A DNA stretch of 9,790 nt from JBCBSS01 sp039819065 (GTDB lineage: Bacteria; Bacteroidota; Bacteroidia; Cytophagales; Cyclobacteriaceae): assembly GCA_039819065.1 (NCBI GenBank), contig JBCBSS010000206.1, forward strand, positions 1 to 9,790, written 5' to 3'. Shown here piece after piece: positions 1 through 6,942 of the stretch. The notes beneath the pieces were generated by a model. That model was not told where the DNA came from and did not search any database. It saw nothing but the letters and a program-made list of their open reading frames with translations. Within the stretch, counting starts at the first letter, position 1; each line of letters begins with the position of its first letter. A program made the position numbers and the translations under genes.

Positions 1-1
1 C

Positions 2-127
2 ATTACAGAAGACCTTCCACAATTAGGAGAGAAAGTTGATATACTTCAATATTCGTTCACTATTCAATCTATGAAGGATATACGGATTGAATTGGTCAAG
101 ATGATCATAAACCCTGTCTCAGAATAG
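2..127 (+). CDS. C-terminal end of a CorC/HlyC-type hemolysin family (CNNM) membrane protein, partial
   Basis: Only the last 41 codons are inside the window; the 5' part lies to the left. The open frame runs from position 2 to a TAG at 125-127. The residues fit the end of a CorC_HlyC (transporter-associated) domain: an LPxxGE turn (LPQLGE), a strand with an aromatic pair (YSFTI) and a closing strand RIELVKM. This domain usually terminates UPF0053/CNNM proteins, which have an N-terminal membrane domain and paired CBS domains and are linked to divalent cation transport or efflux. In many Bacteroidota genomes a hemolysin family gene precedes a PpiD-like gene, which matches the next gene here; that is recalled knowledge, not checked. 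The membrane and CBS domains cannot be seen, so the assignment rests on a short stretch. Confidence 0.62.
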   Translation: MTEDLPQLGEKVDILQYSFTIQSMKDIRIELVKMIINPVSE

Positions 128-150
128 ATTTAGTCTGTTATTTTATTCAG

Positions 151-181
151 TTTGATTTTAGTACTTAACTCCTTAAATTTG
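151..181 (+). promoter_or_regulatory. Bacteroidota-type promoter for the ppiD-like gene
   Basis: TTTG at 151-154 and TAAATTTG at 174-181 match the Bacteroidota -33 (TTTG/TTG) and -7 (TAnnTTTG) elements, separated by 19 bases, which is the usual spacing. Transcription would start near 187-189, giving a leader of roughly 15-17 bases before the ATG at 204. The site lies after the stop of the upstream gene, so the chaperone gene probably has its own promoter. Called by eye; no transcript data. Confidence 0.6.
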
Positions 182-203
182 CGCCTCCTTAAATTAGAAC
201 AAC

Positions 204-2327
204 ATGGCATTGATTAATACGCTTAGGAACAAGATGGGTAAGTTTTTGGTAGTGGTGATTGCACTGTCCATCCTACTGTTCCTGTTATCAGATATCTTCA
301 GCTCCAATTCAGGTTTCTTGAATAGACAAGACACTAGCGTTGGCGAAATAGCTGGAGAAACCATATCGCAAGAAGAATATCAAGAATTAGTAGAGCAGTT
401 TAAAAATAACTTTGCTCGACAATACGGTGCTCCCTCAGAAGCCATTATGGCCACTTTTCGTGAGAATGCATGGAAGCTGTTAATTGTTGAAAACGCATTC
501 GCAAAGCAATATGATGAACTTGGCTTGGAAATCACGGGAGATGAGGCTTACGACATGGAGCAGGGAAAAAATATAGATCCGGGAATAAGACAAGCCCCAA
601 TATTCGCCAACCCTCAAACCGGTCAATTCGATAAGAGTGTATTAATTAACCAACTGAGTTATATTTACGGCCTGCCCATTAATCACCCTGACAGGTTGCA
701 GTGGGATTCATACATTGAGCAGATCGTAACAGGTCGTGCAAGAATCAAATATGAAAACCTACTGGTCAAGACCTCCTACGTAACTTCAGCTGAGGCAGAG
801 CGCGAATATCACGCTCAAACTGATGTTGCTGAAATTAAGTTTTTGTACGTCCCTTACTATTCTGTTCCTGATTCAGCCGCTTCTTTTACAGACAGCGATC
901 TTAATACTTACCTAAGACAGAACCGTGAAAAGTATAAAACTGATCAGACCAGATCGCTTAAATATGTGCGATTCCCATTCGTAGCTTCGGCAGAAGACTC
1001 TGCCGCTATAAGAGATGAGCTATTAGAAATTCAGCCCAATTTTGCTGAGGCACCTAACGATTCAATTTTTGCCTCTGTGAACGCAGAAGGGTTTGGTTTC
1101 TATCAGCAATATTCAATAGGTACGCTACCTTATTACCTTCAGGAGATTGCTGAAGATTTGGAGGCAGGCCAAATTGTAGGTCCTGTATTAGATGGTAATA
1201 CTTACAAACTCTATAAGGTTTCGGCTGTGGAAGAGGATACCGTTTCCAGCGCCAAGGCAAGTCATATACTGTTTAAGTGGAGCGATGACTCAGATGCTGC
1301 TAAGCAGACAGCAAAAAGCGAAGCCAGAAGAGTACTCAGAGAGATAAAAGGTGGTGCTGATTTTGCTGCCATGGCGCGCCAGTATGGAACTGATGGTACA
1401 GCCTCGAGAGGAGGAGATTTAGGATGGTTAGGTTCTAACGACAATAACTGGGTTCAACCTTTCAGAGACGCTATTTTTGATTTTGGACGTAAGGGGCTAC
1501 TTAACGATGTAGTGGAAACAGAATTCGGATATCATATTATCGAAGTAACATCAGACATCTCTAACACCAAGTTTGCAATTGCTACCATAGACAAACTCAT
1601 TACGCCGGGTGACGCTACTCAGGACGAAGCTTACAAGAAAGCCGAGTTGTTTGCTGCTAAAACTGACGACTTAGAAGCATTCACAGCCAATGCCCAAACT
1701 GATTCTGTCTTGGTTTATGATGCAGTTAACCTAGGAAAGAACGATACCCGAGTTGGCCAATTAGGTGATGCAAGACAAATCGTACAATGGTTATTCCGAG
1801 ATGCTTCTAATAATGAAGTTTCTAAGTCTTTCGAGTTGGATGATGAGTATGTAGTAGCGGTTATGACCGACGAAGTAAAAGAGGGTTATGCCGATATTGA
1901 GAATGTCAGAATTCCAGTAGAAGCAGAAGTGAAGAAGCAACTGAAAAGAGATATCATTCTTGAACGTCTTAAAGGCCTGTCGGGTACGCTTGATGAAATA
2001 GCAGCTTCTTATGGACAAGATGCTAACGTATACACTTCAAATGATGTAAAGGTTGGCGCTAACAACTTACAGCCAGTAGGAGCAGAACCACTTGCTATTG
2101 GGAAAGCCTTCTCTTTGGAGAACGGTCAAAAATCTGAAGCTTTTGGCGGTGAACAAGGTGTGTTTATCGTAGAGCTGCAGGCTAAAACAATAGCACCTGA
2201 GGTAGCGGATTATGCAAGCTATAAACCTATAGTCGCTCAAGGATTCAACTCTAATGTTTCTTTGGACATTGAAGAGGTAATCAAGGAAGCTAGCGATATT
2301 GAAGATAAAAGATATAAGTACCAATAG
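204..2327 (+). CDS. ppiD: PpiD-like membrane-anchored periplasmic peptidyl-prolyl isomerase/chaperone (SurA_N plus parvulin)
   Basis: 707 residues. The N-terminus has a short positive segment (RNK) and one hydrophobic helix at about residues 13-30, with no cleavage site, so it should be a signal anchor placing the rest in the periplasm. Residues about 44-200 look like the SurA/PpiD N-terminal chaperone domain (GEIAGETISQEEYQ at the start). A parvulin rotamase domain lies at about 350-449, with HILF (354-357), RGGDLGWLG (402-410), the Phe at 420 and FGYHIIEV (441-448). Flanking segments, about 226-345 and 450-560, resemble parvulin-type folds without these motifs and may be degenerate copies. 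PpiD helps newly exported and outer-membrane proteins fold at the inner-membrane exit of Sec; many homologues have weak or no isomerase activity, so chaperoning may be its main job. The length suits Bacteroidota members. The ATG at 204 fits the promoter just upstream, and a strong terminator follows, so it is probably monocistronic. Confidence 0.9.
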   Translation: MALINTLRNKMGKFLVVVIALSILLFLLSDIFSSNSGFLNRQDTSVGEIAGETISQEEYQELVEQFKNNFARQYGAPSEAIMATFRENAWKLLIVENAFAKQYDELGLEITGDEAYDMEQGKNIDPGIRQAPIFANPQTGQFDKSVLINQLSYIYGLPINHPDRLQWDSYIEQIVTGRARIKYENLLVKTSYVTSAEAEREYHAQTDVAEIKFLYVPYYSVPDSAASFTDSDLNTYLRQNREKYKTDQTRSLKYVRFPFVASAEDSAAIRDELLEIQPNFAEAPNDSIFASVNAEGFGFYQQYSIGTLPYYLQEIAEDLEAGQIVGPVLDGNTYKLYKVSAVEEDTVSSAKASHILFKWSDDSDAAKQTAKSEARRVLREIKGGADFAAMARQYGTDGTASRGGDLGWLGSNDNNWVQPFRDAIFDFGRKGLLNDVVETEFGYHIIEVTSDISNTKFAIATIDKLITPGDATQDEAYKKAELFAAKTDDLEAFTANAQTDSVLVYDAVNLGKNDTRVGQLGDARQIVQWLFRDASNNEVSKSFELDDEYVVAVMTDEVKEGYADIENVRIPVEAEVKKQLKRDIILERLKGLSGTLDEIAASYGQDANVYTSNDVKVGANNLQPVGAEPLAIGKAFSLENGQKSEAFGGEQGVFIVELQAKTIAPEVADYASYKPIVAQGFNSNVSLDIEEVIKEASDIEDKRYKYQ

Positions 2328-2350
2328 CGTACTTAAATAGGAATGTAACA

Positions 2351-2392
2351 AAGCTTTAAAGCGAGGTATCATGCCTCGCTTTGCTTGTTTTA
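2351..2392 (+). terminator. Intrinsic terminator of the ppiD-like gene
   Basis: AAAGCGAGG (2358-2366) pairs perfectly with CCTCGCTTT (2374-2382) around a 7-base loop. The stem can extend with AAGC (2351-2354) against GCTT (2383-2386), leaving three unpaired bases on the left. GTTTT follows at 2387-2391. It starts 24 bases after the ppiD stop codon and ends only about 5 bases before the next start codon. Confidence 0.77.
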
Positions 2393-2396
2393 ATGG

Positions 2397-2669
2397 ATGA
2401 CCAAAATGGATCACGATAGTTTCAAGTCGTTCAAGGAAAAACTGGACCAGCAACACGACTGGCCTTCTCTGTACACATTCAAATTCATCGTGCCGAAGGG
2501 CAAAGAAGGTGAAGTAAAAGAAATATTCCCCAACAACGAAGCAACACTGAAGGCTTCAAAGAACGGTAACTATACCAGCCTTACCATACAACTTTTAGCC
2601 CCTTCGAGCGACGTTGTTATCGAAAAATACGTGGCTGCACATGAGATCGAAGGAATCATAGCACTCTAG
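2397..2669 (+). CDS. DUF493 (YbeD-like) small protein
   Basis: 90 residues, close to the 87 of E. coli YbeD. The pattern is that of DUF493: an early WPSLYTFKFIVP strand (22-33), the hallmark GNYTSLTIQL strand (57-66) and a final IEGIIAL (84-90), as expected for the ACT-like/ferredoxin-like alpha-beta fold of this family. A role as a small-ligand or regulatory domain has been suggested, but the molecular function is not established. Start choice is open: ATG at 2397 or ATG at 2406 (Met 4); conserved sequence begins after both. The gene starts immediately after the upstream terminator's T-run, and I find no TAnnTTTG box between 2328 and 2396, so it may depend on read-through or on a promoter overlapping the hairpin. 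The next gene follows after a gap of 109 bases. Confidence 0.84.
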   Translation: MTKMDHDSFKSFKEKLDQQHDWPSLYTFKFIVPKGKEGEVKEIFPNNEATLKASKNGNYTSLTIQLLAPSSDVVIEKYVAAHEIEGIIAL

Positions 2670-2778
2670 TCGTTTTCTCTTCTCTGTCACCAAATAAATC
2701 TTCTTTCTCTATTCAATATCGACGAAATAGAATTAGTTTGTAATAGAAAATAATTACTCAAACTATTCCTTTTTTGTC
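2670..2778. other. 109-base intergenic spacer, no clear function
   Basis: Pyrimidine-rich then A/T-rich spacer between DUF493 and the pterin dehydratase. The best promoter candidate is TTAGTTTG at 2733-2740, one mismatch from TAnnTTTG, but no TTG lies at the matching upstream distance. I see no stable hairpin with a T-run and no small gene. Confidence 0.4.
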
Positions 2779-3009
2779 ATGTGGAAAGAAGAAGATAACA
2801 AACTAAAAAGAACCTTTGAATTCAAGGATTTTATAGAAGCTTTTGGTTTCATGAGCAAAGTGGCTATTGCGGCTGAAAAAATGGATCACCACCCTAACTG
2901 GTCGAACGTATACAATACTGTGACAATTGAACTAACTACTCACGACGAAGGCAATATCGTTACCGATAGGGATCGAAAACTGGCTGAACAGATCGATTCA
3001 TTTGTTTAA
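2779..3009 (+). CDS. 4a-hydroxytetrahydrobiopterin (pterin-4a-carbinolamine) dehydratase
   Basis: 76 residues. It carries the full family signature: Glu33, then His37-His38-Pro39, Tyr45, His55 and an Asp at 63 or 65 (region EKMDHHPNWSNVY, then THDEG). The paired histidines form the active site that dehydrates 4a-hydroxytetrahydrobiopterin to quinonoid dihydrobiopterin. The protein is shorter than the roughly 100-residue enzymes of many bacteria because it starts at the conserved Trp (MWKEEDNKLKRTFEF); as I recall, short forms are common in Bacteroidota, so it should not be a truncation. No phenylalanine hydroxylase is next to it, so its physiological pterin substrate cannot be inferred from context. 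It is followed 36 bases later by rsmI on the same strand, which suggests co-transcription. Confidence 0.92.
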   Translation: MWKEEDNKLKRTFEFKDFIEAFGFMSKVAIAAEKMDHHPNWSNVYNTVTIELTTHDEGNIVTDRDRKLAEQIDSFV

Positions 3010-3045
3010 ACCAAAGCCAATTCCACTCAATAATTTACCCATACT

Positions 3046-3729
3046 GTGAGAGAGAAAGCACAGCTGTATATTGTCCCAACGCCTATCGGCAATATGGAAG
3101 ACATTACGCTGAGGGCTATTAATATCTTAAAAGATGTGGATGTTATATTGGCTGAAGATACCAGGAAGACTGGCATTTTACTCAAGCATTTACAAATCCA
3201 AAAGCCGATGGTCAGCTATCACAATCATAATGAGCATAAAATTGTAGAGTCAGTGTTGGGAAGGGTTGAAAATGGCGAGATCATGGCACTTGTGTCTGAT
3301 GCTGGCACGCCTGGCATTTCTGATCCGGGATACTTGCTTGTACGAGAGTGCCTGAAAAGGGATATTGCACTAGAATGCCTCCCTGGTGCAACCGCTTTTG
3401 TTCCTGCACTTATTAAGTCGGGCTTACCTACTGATAGCTTCGTATTCGAGGGCTTTTTACCCTATAAGAAAGGCAGAAAGACTAAACTGGAACAGTTGGC
3501 CAATGAGACAAGAACAATTGTACTCTACGAATCTCCTCACCGGCTTTTAAAAACGCTTGAACAGCTGTCGGAACACTTTGGCCCAACGCATAGGATCTCA
3601 GTTTCCAGGGAACTGACCAAACTATATGAAGAAACGAAAAATGGCACCATTGCGCATGTGCTGAGCCATTTTCAGAATAAGGCTATAAAGGGGGAGATAG
3701 TGATTGTTATTGAGGGGAGGAAGGGTTAA
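3046..3729 (+). CDS. rsmI: 16S rRNA (cytidine1402-2'-O)-methyltransferase RsmI, GTG start
   Basis: 227 residues of the SAM-dependent tetrapyrrole-methylase fold. RsmI 2'-O-methylates C1402 in the ribosomal P site together with RsmH. Visible motifs are VPTPIGNMEDIT (10-21), AEDTRKTG (36-43), SDAGTPGISDPG (84-95), CLPGATA (111-117), FVFEGFLP (132-139), YESPHRL (161-167), SREL (187-190) and a closing GEIVIVIEG (216-224). It lacks the extra C-terminal region of the 286-residue E. coli enzyme but the catalytic domain is complete. The start must be GTG at 3046: the frame has a stop (TAA) at 3031-3033, no other start codon lies between, and the first internal ATG (codon 17) would remove the GxP loop. 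No TAnnTTTG box is seen in the 36-base gap before it, so transcription probably comes from upstream. Confidence 0.95.
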   Translation: MREKAQLYIVPTPIGNMEDITLRAINILKDVDVILAEDTRKTGILLKHLQIQKPMVSYHNHNEHKIVESVLGRVENGEIMALVSDAGTPGISDPGYLLVRECLKRDIALECLPGATAFVPALIKSGLPTDSFVFEGFLPYKKGRKTKLEQLANETRTIVLYESPHRLLKTLEQLSEHFGPTHRISVSRELTKLYEETKNGTIAHVLSHFQNKAIKGEIVIVIEGRKG

Positions 3730-3732
3730 TTT

Positions 3733-3774
3733 AAATGAAATAAAAGCTCAAGCGTTTTTCATTTTTGGCTTGAG
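3733..3774 (+). terminator. Hairpin-forming region after rsmI, possible terminator
   Basis: Two overlapping, mutually exclusive foldings are visible. One pairs AAATGAAA (3733-3740) with TTTCATTT (3757-3764), with a small inner GC/GC pair closing a TCAA loop, and ends in T's up to 3766. The other pairs CTCAAGC (3747-3753) with GCTTGAG (3768-3774) around 14 bases, without a T-run after it. The first would suit an A/T-rich terminator between rsmI and the phosphatase gene. Neither is strong. Confidence 0.4.
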
Positions 3775-3820
3775 TGAACGTTGGATTACAACTACCTAAA
3801 ACCCACTAATCAGCTTGAAA

Positions 3821-4618
3821 ATGGTAGATCTAAAAAAGGTATCTGAAGGAGTAATCAAATTGAGCAAAGAAGTCGGCGCGTTCATTAGAACGGAAGGTGC
3901 TGGGTTTGATAAATCGAAAATTCAAACCAAAGGTTTTAATGATCTGGTTTCTTACGTTGATCAGGAAGCGGAAAAGAGAATTGTAGCAGGCTTATTGGAT
4001 ATCCTACCAGGTTCTGGTTTTATAGCTGAGGAAAGTGCTGCAGAGAACAAAGTAGACAAAGAATATACTTGGATCATAGACCCGCTGGATGGTACTACCA
4101 ATTTCATACATGGCTTGCCCATTTTTGCAGTGAGTATAGCCCTTATGAAAGATGACAAGATCATTCTAGGTGTAGTATATGAAATAAATAAAGACGAATG
4201 CTTTTCGGCTATTGAAGGAGAAAGGGCCAGGTGCAATGACAAAGAAATCAGTGTTTCCGGAGTAAAGGAGCTTAGCCAAGGTTTATTAGCCACAGGGTTC
4301 CCCTATTACAACTTCGATAAAATGCCTACCTACCTTGATGTGATCAATGAGCTAATGCGCAAAACCCACGGGCTAAGACGTATGGGTAGTGCTGCGGTGG
4401 ATTTGGTCTATGTGGCTTGCGGCAGGTTTGAAGGTTTTTTCGAATACAATCTTAACCCTTGGGATGTAGCTGCCGGAGCGTTTATTGTGCAGCAAGCGGG
4501 AGGCATTGTGAGCGACTTCAAGGGAGGAAATAATTATGTATTCGGCAGAGAGATGGCCGCTGGATGTCAAATTCAACCTCAAATGCTGGAGGTGATAAGA
4601 AAACACTGGATTATGTGA
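3821..4618 (+). CDS. Inositol monophosphatase family protein (SuhB-like sugar/nucleotide phosphatase)
   Basis: 265 residues from the ATG, a typical length. It has the Mg2+-dependent phosphatase signatures of the IMPase/FBPase/CysQ superfamily: Glu70-Glu71 in IAEES, DPLDGTTNFIHG (87-98) whose Asp87 and Asp90 bind metals, RRMGSAAVDLVYVACG (186-201), and NPWDVAAGAFIVQQAGG (212-228) whose Asp215 is the third metal ligand. Expected activity is hydrolysis of inositol-1-phosphate or a related sugar or adenosine phosphate; sequence alone does not separate these, although the WDxAAG segment and length favour IMPase/SuhB over CysQ. A TTG at 3815 would add two residues; I prefer the ATG at 3821. The stop lies 6 bases from the end of the convergent radical SAM gene, with no terminator between them. 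Confidence 0.93.
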   Translation: MVDLKKVSEGVIKLSKEVGAFIRTEGAGFDKSKIQTKGFNDLVSYVDQEAEKRIVAGLLDILPGSGFIAEESAAENKVDKEYTWIIDPLDGTTNFIHGLPIFAVSIALMKDDKIILGVVYEINKDECFSAIEGERARCNDKEISVSGVKELSQGLLATGFPYYNFDKMPTYLDVINELMRKTHGLRRMGSAAVDLVYVACGRFEGFFEYNLNPWDVAAGAFIVQQAGGIVSDFKGGNNYVFGREMAAGCQIQPQMLEVIRKHWIM

Positions 4619-4624
4619 GGTTCC

Positions 4625-5647
4625 CTAAGCCCATACCTTAGTTCCTTCCGTACAATTCTGGCACATTTCAATGTTCGACCTAGACCCAAGCAATGTCTTT
4701 CGGAATCTTTGGTAGGCCTCTCCATGCCAGACACTTTCAAAGTCATTGGCGCCTGCATCACCAAGTACATAATGAGCATCCTTATCGAAGCAGCAGGGAA
4801 CGACCCTGCCATCCCAGGTGATTACGCTAGAGTGCCACATCTTCCAACAATGATTCAGTAGCTTGTTCTTAATTGAATATTTGCCGTCTTGATGCTTCTT
4901 ATAGCGGGAGTACTTATCAATTGTAGGGATAAGATCAGAACCATTCTCGTAGTCGTAGATCTGAGCTGTCTTTAAGCCAACTTCATCTACTCCAAGTTCA
5001 TTGGCCAATTGGTGCAACTCCTCTATCTGATGTTCATTAGGCTTTACCACCAAAAATTGAAAGACCACATGGGGCGTATTCGACTTGAGGGTATTTTTCC
5101 ACTTCAGTACACGCTTGGTTCCCTCAATCACTTTATCCAATTTACCACCGATGCGGTATTGCTCGTAGGTTTCCTGATCCAAACCATCGATAGAAATGAT
5201 TAACCGGTCAAGTCCTGATTCAACGGTAGCCTTTGCGTTTTCTTCTGTCAGGAAATGCCCATTGGTGGAAGTGGCGGTATAGATTTTCTTGCTTGAGGCA
5301 TATTTGACATGTTCCAGGAATTTGGGATGCAAATAAGGCTCTCCCTGGAAATAGAACAGCAAGTACAACAAAGTGCTTTCTAGTTCATCGATAACCTTTC
5401 TAAACATCTCTTCTTGCATCATACCGGTTGGCCTTGTGAATGATCGAAGGCCACTCGGACATTCCGGGCACCTTAAATTGCAGGAGGTAGTAGGCTCAAA
5501 GGAAATGCTTAGGGGCATACCCCTGAGAGCAGGCTTTTTGGTGATACGTGAGATGAGATAGCTAAGAACAACTTTCACAGCATTTACCGTCCTTTTGAAG
5601 GTAAATTTTGATGCGAAGTTCAACCCATCCTGCCAATTGCGATTCAT
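4625..5647 (-). CDS. Radical SAM/SPASM domain protein
   Basis: 340 residues from the ATG at 5647. The radical SAM cluster motif CNLRCPEC has Cys56, Cys60 and Cys63 (CxxxCxxC), followed by FYFQGEPYLHP (98-107, the GGE-like SAM-binding motif in the form QGE), STNG at 127-130 and IISIDGLD (150-157). A SPASM region follows with Cys267, Cys285-Cys286 (VVPCCFDKDAHYVLG), and Cys329/Cys332 (CQNC) near the end, implying at least one auxiliary Fe-S cluster. SPASM enzymes modify peptides, proteins or small molecules; no precursor peptide or partner maturase is next to it. I recall closely similar proteins across Bacteroidota as a conserved but uncharacterised group. The frame extends upstream to a GTG at 5665; I prefer the ATG because it begins a plausible N-terminus (MNRNWQDGLNF). 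It diverges from the DUF4105 gene, and I see no TAnnTTTG box on its own strand. Confidence 0.92.
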   Translation of the reverse strand: MNRNWQDGLNFASKFTFKRTVNAVKVVLSYLISRITKKPALRGMPLSISFEPTTSCNLRCPECPSGLRSFTRPTGMMQEEMFRKVIDELESTLLYLLFYFQGEPYLHPKFLEHVKYASSKKIYTATSTNGHFLTEENAKATVESGLDRLIISIDGLDQETYEQYRIGGKLDKVIEGTKRVLKWKNTLKSNTPHVVFQFLVVKPNEHQIEELHQLANELGVDEVGLKTAQIYDYENGSDLIPTIDKYSRYKKHQDGKYSIKNKLLNHCWKMWHSSVITWDGRVVPCCFDKDAHYVLGDAGANDFESVWHGEAYQRFRKTLLGSRSNIEMCQNCTEGTKVWA

Positions 5648-5701
5648 GCATTGAAAATAATGCACAAAACCTTTCGCTACTACCGTTATGAATTTAATTT
5701 T

Positions 5702-5709
5702 TAACTTTG
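5702..5709 (+). promoter_or_regulatory. Bacteroidota -7 box for the DUF4105-murF/alr pair
   Basis: TAACTTTG matches TAnnTTTG exactly. A start near 5715-5717 would leave a leader of about 27 bases to the ATG at 5743. No TTG sits at the ideal distance upstream, so the -33 half is weak. The box lies in the 95-base space between the divergent radical SAM and DUF4105 start codons and overlaps the TTG at 5707, arguing against that TTG as a start codon. Confidence 0.48.
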
Positions 5710-5742
5710 GCTGCTACCAAATCAGCAGACATTTCTATTTCG

Positions 5743-6933
5743 ATGGTCAGATACTTACTCACTTTGTTTTTATTGATAAGCTGTTGTGCGATTGGCAACA
5801 GTCAAGGTTTCCCACTCTCACCTAATGCCGAAATAAGGGTATTAACCTGTGGGCCTTATCAGGGAGAACTTTACTCGGCATTCGGACATAGTGCTATCAG
5901 AGTAGTCGACCCAGCTCGTAATTTCGATCGCATATATAACTACGGCATTTTCGATTTCGACCAACCGAATTTCTACGCGAATTTTGCCAAGGGCTACCTC
6001 AATTACAAGCTCGGTGTTTCGGATTATAAATGGTTTCGTGATTACTATATCTATTACGACCGCTTTATCCATGAGCAGGTATTGAATTTTGACCAAAACC
6101 AGAAACAGCGCTTCTTCGACTTTCTACAGTGGAATAGCCTTCCTGAAAATCAGTATTATTTCTACGACTACTTCTATGATAACTGCGCTACTAGGGTAAG
6201 AGACGCACTGAAGAGAGTATTTAAGGACAGTATTCAGTTTGACGGCAGCTATGTCCAAACCGATTATACGATTAGAGAGTTGACTGATCTTTATCTGGAT
6301 CAGCAACCATGGGGTGATTTTGGTATTGACCTTGCACTAGGGCTTCCTATGGACAAAAAGGCTACGCCAGAAATGTATATGTTTCTCCCCGATTACATTG
6401 AATCGGCTTTCAATAATGCTACCATTATCAGGGATGGCGAGAAAGTGCCCTTGGTCGCTAGAACGGAAGTGACTTATGAAAGCCGTAATCCAGCAGAAAA
6501 GGGCTTTAACCTGCTGAAACCGCTTTATGTCTTTTGGTTCATTTTCCTCCTAACGCTCGTACTGACCTACTTCAATTGGAAGAAGAATAAAACTTCAAGA
6601 GTATACGATGGCATACTATTTTCTTTCGTTGGCCTAGTAGGTTGGGTCTTGTTCTTGCTTTGGGTTGCGACTGATCACAATGCGGCTGCTAAGAACTTTA
6701 ATTTGCTTTGGGCTATTCCCTTACATTTCCCGTTCGGTCTGTTTTTGTTTAAGAAGAAAGTGCCATCCTTTTTGTCTACTTATTTTACGATCGTTACTGG
6801 TATCACTGTGTTATTGATTGTATCATGGTTTTTCCTGCCCCAAAAGATGCATTACTCGCTATTTCCAATGGCACTGGCCTTGGGACTCAGGTCTTTCTAT
6901 AATTTCCGTTACATCAAATCAAGCCGTACCTAG
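5743..6933 (+). CDS. DUF4105 / Lnb N-terminal periplasmic domain membrane protein
   Basis: 396 residues from the ATG. An N-terminal signal peptide (about 1-21, hydrophobic YLLTLFLLISCCAIG) precedes a periplasmic domain at about 26-250 with the family landmarks LTCGPYQGELYSAFGHSAIRV (split at 34-54; His49) and YDNCATRVRD (145-154; Cys148). His49 and Cys148 are conserved in the family as I recall it and could be a papain-like catalytic pair in permuted order; that is inference. The C-terminal part has about four or five membrane helices (roughly 262-277, 290-308, 320-336, 346-365 and a weaker one after 371) with a DHNAAAKNFNLLWAIP loop (311-326) that recurs in Bacteroidota homologues. The reaction is unknown. 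LISC at 11-14 resembles a lipobox but would leave a very short signal peptide. The gene ends 9 bases before murF/alr, so the two are probably one transcript, which hints at an envelope role. Confidence 0.87.
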   Translation: MVRYLLTLFLLISCCAIGNSQGFPLSPNAEIRVLTCGPYQGELYSAFGHSAIRVVDPARNFDRIYNYGIFDFDQPNFYANFAKGYLNYKLGVSDYKWFRDYYIYYDRFIHEQVLNFDQNQKQRFFDFLQWNSLPENQYYFYDYFYDNCATRVRDALKRVFKDSIQFDGSYVQTDYTIRELTDLYLDQQPWGDFGIDLALGLPMDKKATPEMYMFLPDYIESAFNNATIIRDGEKVPLVARTEVTYESRNPAEKGFNLLKPLYVFWFIFLLTLVLTYFNWKKNKTSRVYDGILFSFVGLVGWVLFLLWVATDHNAAAKNFNLLWAIPLHFPFGLFLFKKKVPSFLSTYFTIVTGITVLLIVSWFFLPQKMHYSLFPMALALGLRSFYNFRYIKSSRT

Positions 6934-6942
6934 CATGCGCCT

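Noticed and set aside
2067..2456. 129-residue reverse-strand frame over the ppiD/DUF493 junction
   Set aside because: It runs through the terminator hairpin and antisense to two well-supported genes, and its product has no recognisable domain.
3760..3767. CATTTTTG as a -7 promoter box for the phosphatase gene
   Set aside because: One mismatch from TAnnTTTG and no TTG at the expected upstream distance; it sits in the hairpin loop region.
3815..3820. TTG at 3815 as start of the inositol monophosphatase family gene
   Set aside because: It adds only Met-Lys before an ATG at 3821; ATG is the more usual start and nothing conserved lies between.
5648..5665. GTG at 5665 (reverse strand) as start of the radical SAM gene
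   Set aside because: Adds six residues before an ATG that gives a sensible N-terminus; no ribosome-binding or promoter evidence supports the GTG.
5743..5784. LISC at residues 11-14 of the DUF4105 protein as a lipobox
   Set aside because: It would leave a 13-residue signal peptide, shorter than usual; an ordinary signal peptide ending near Asn-Ser-Gln fits better.
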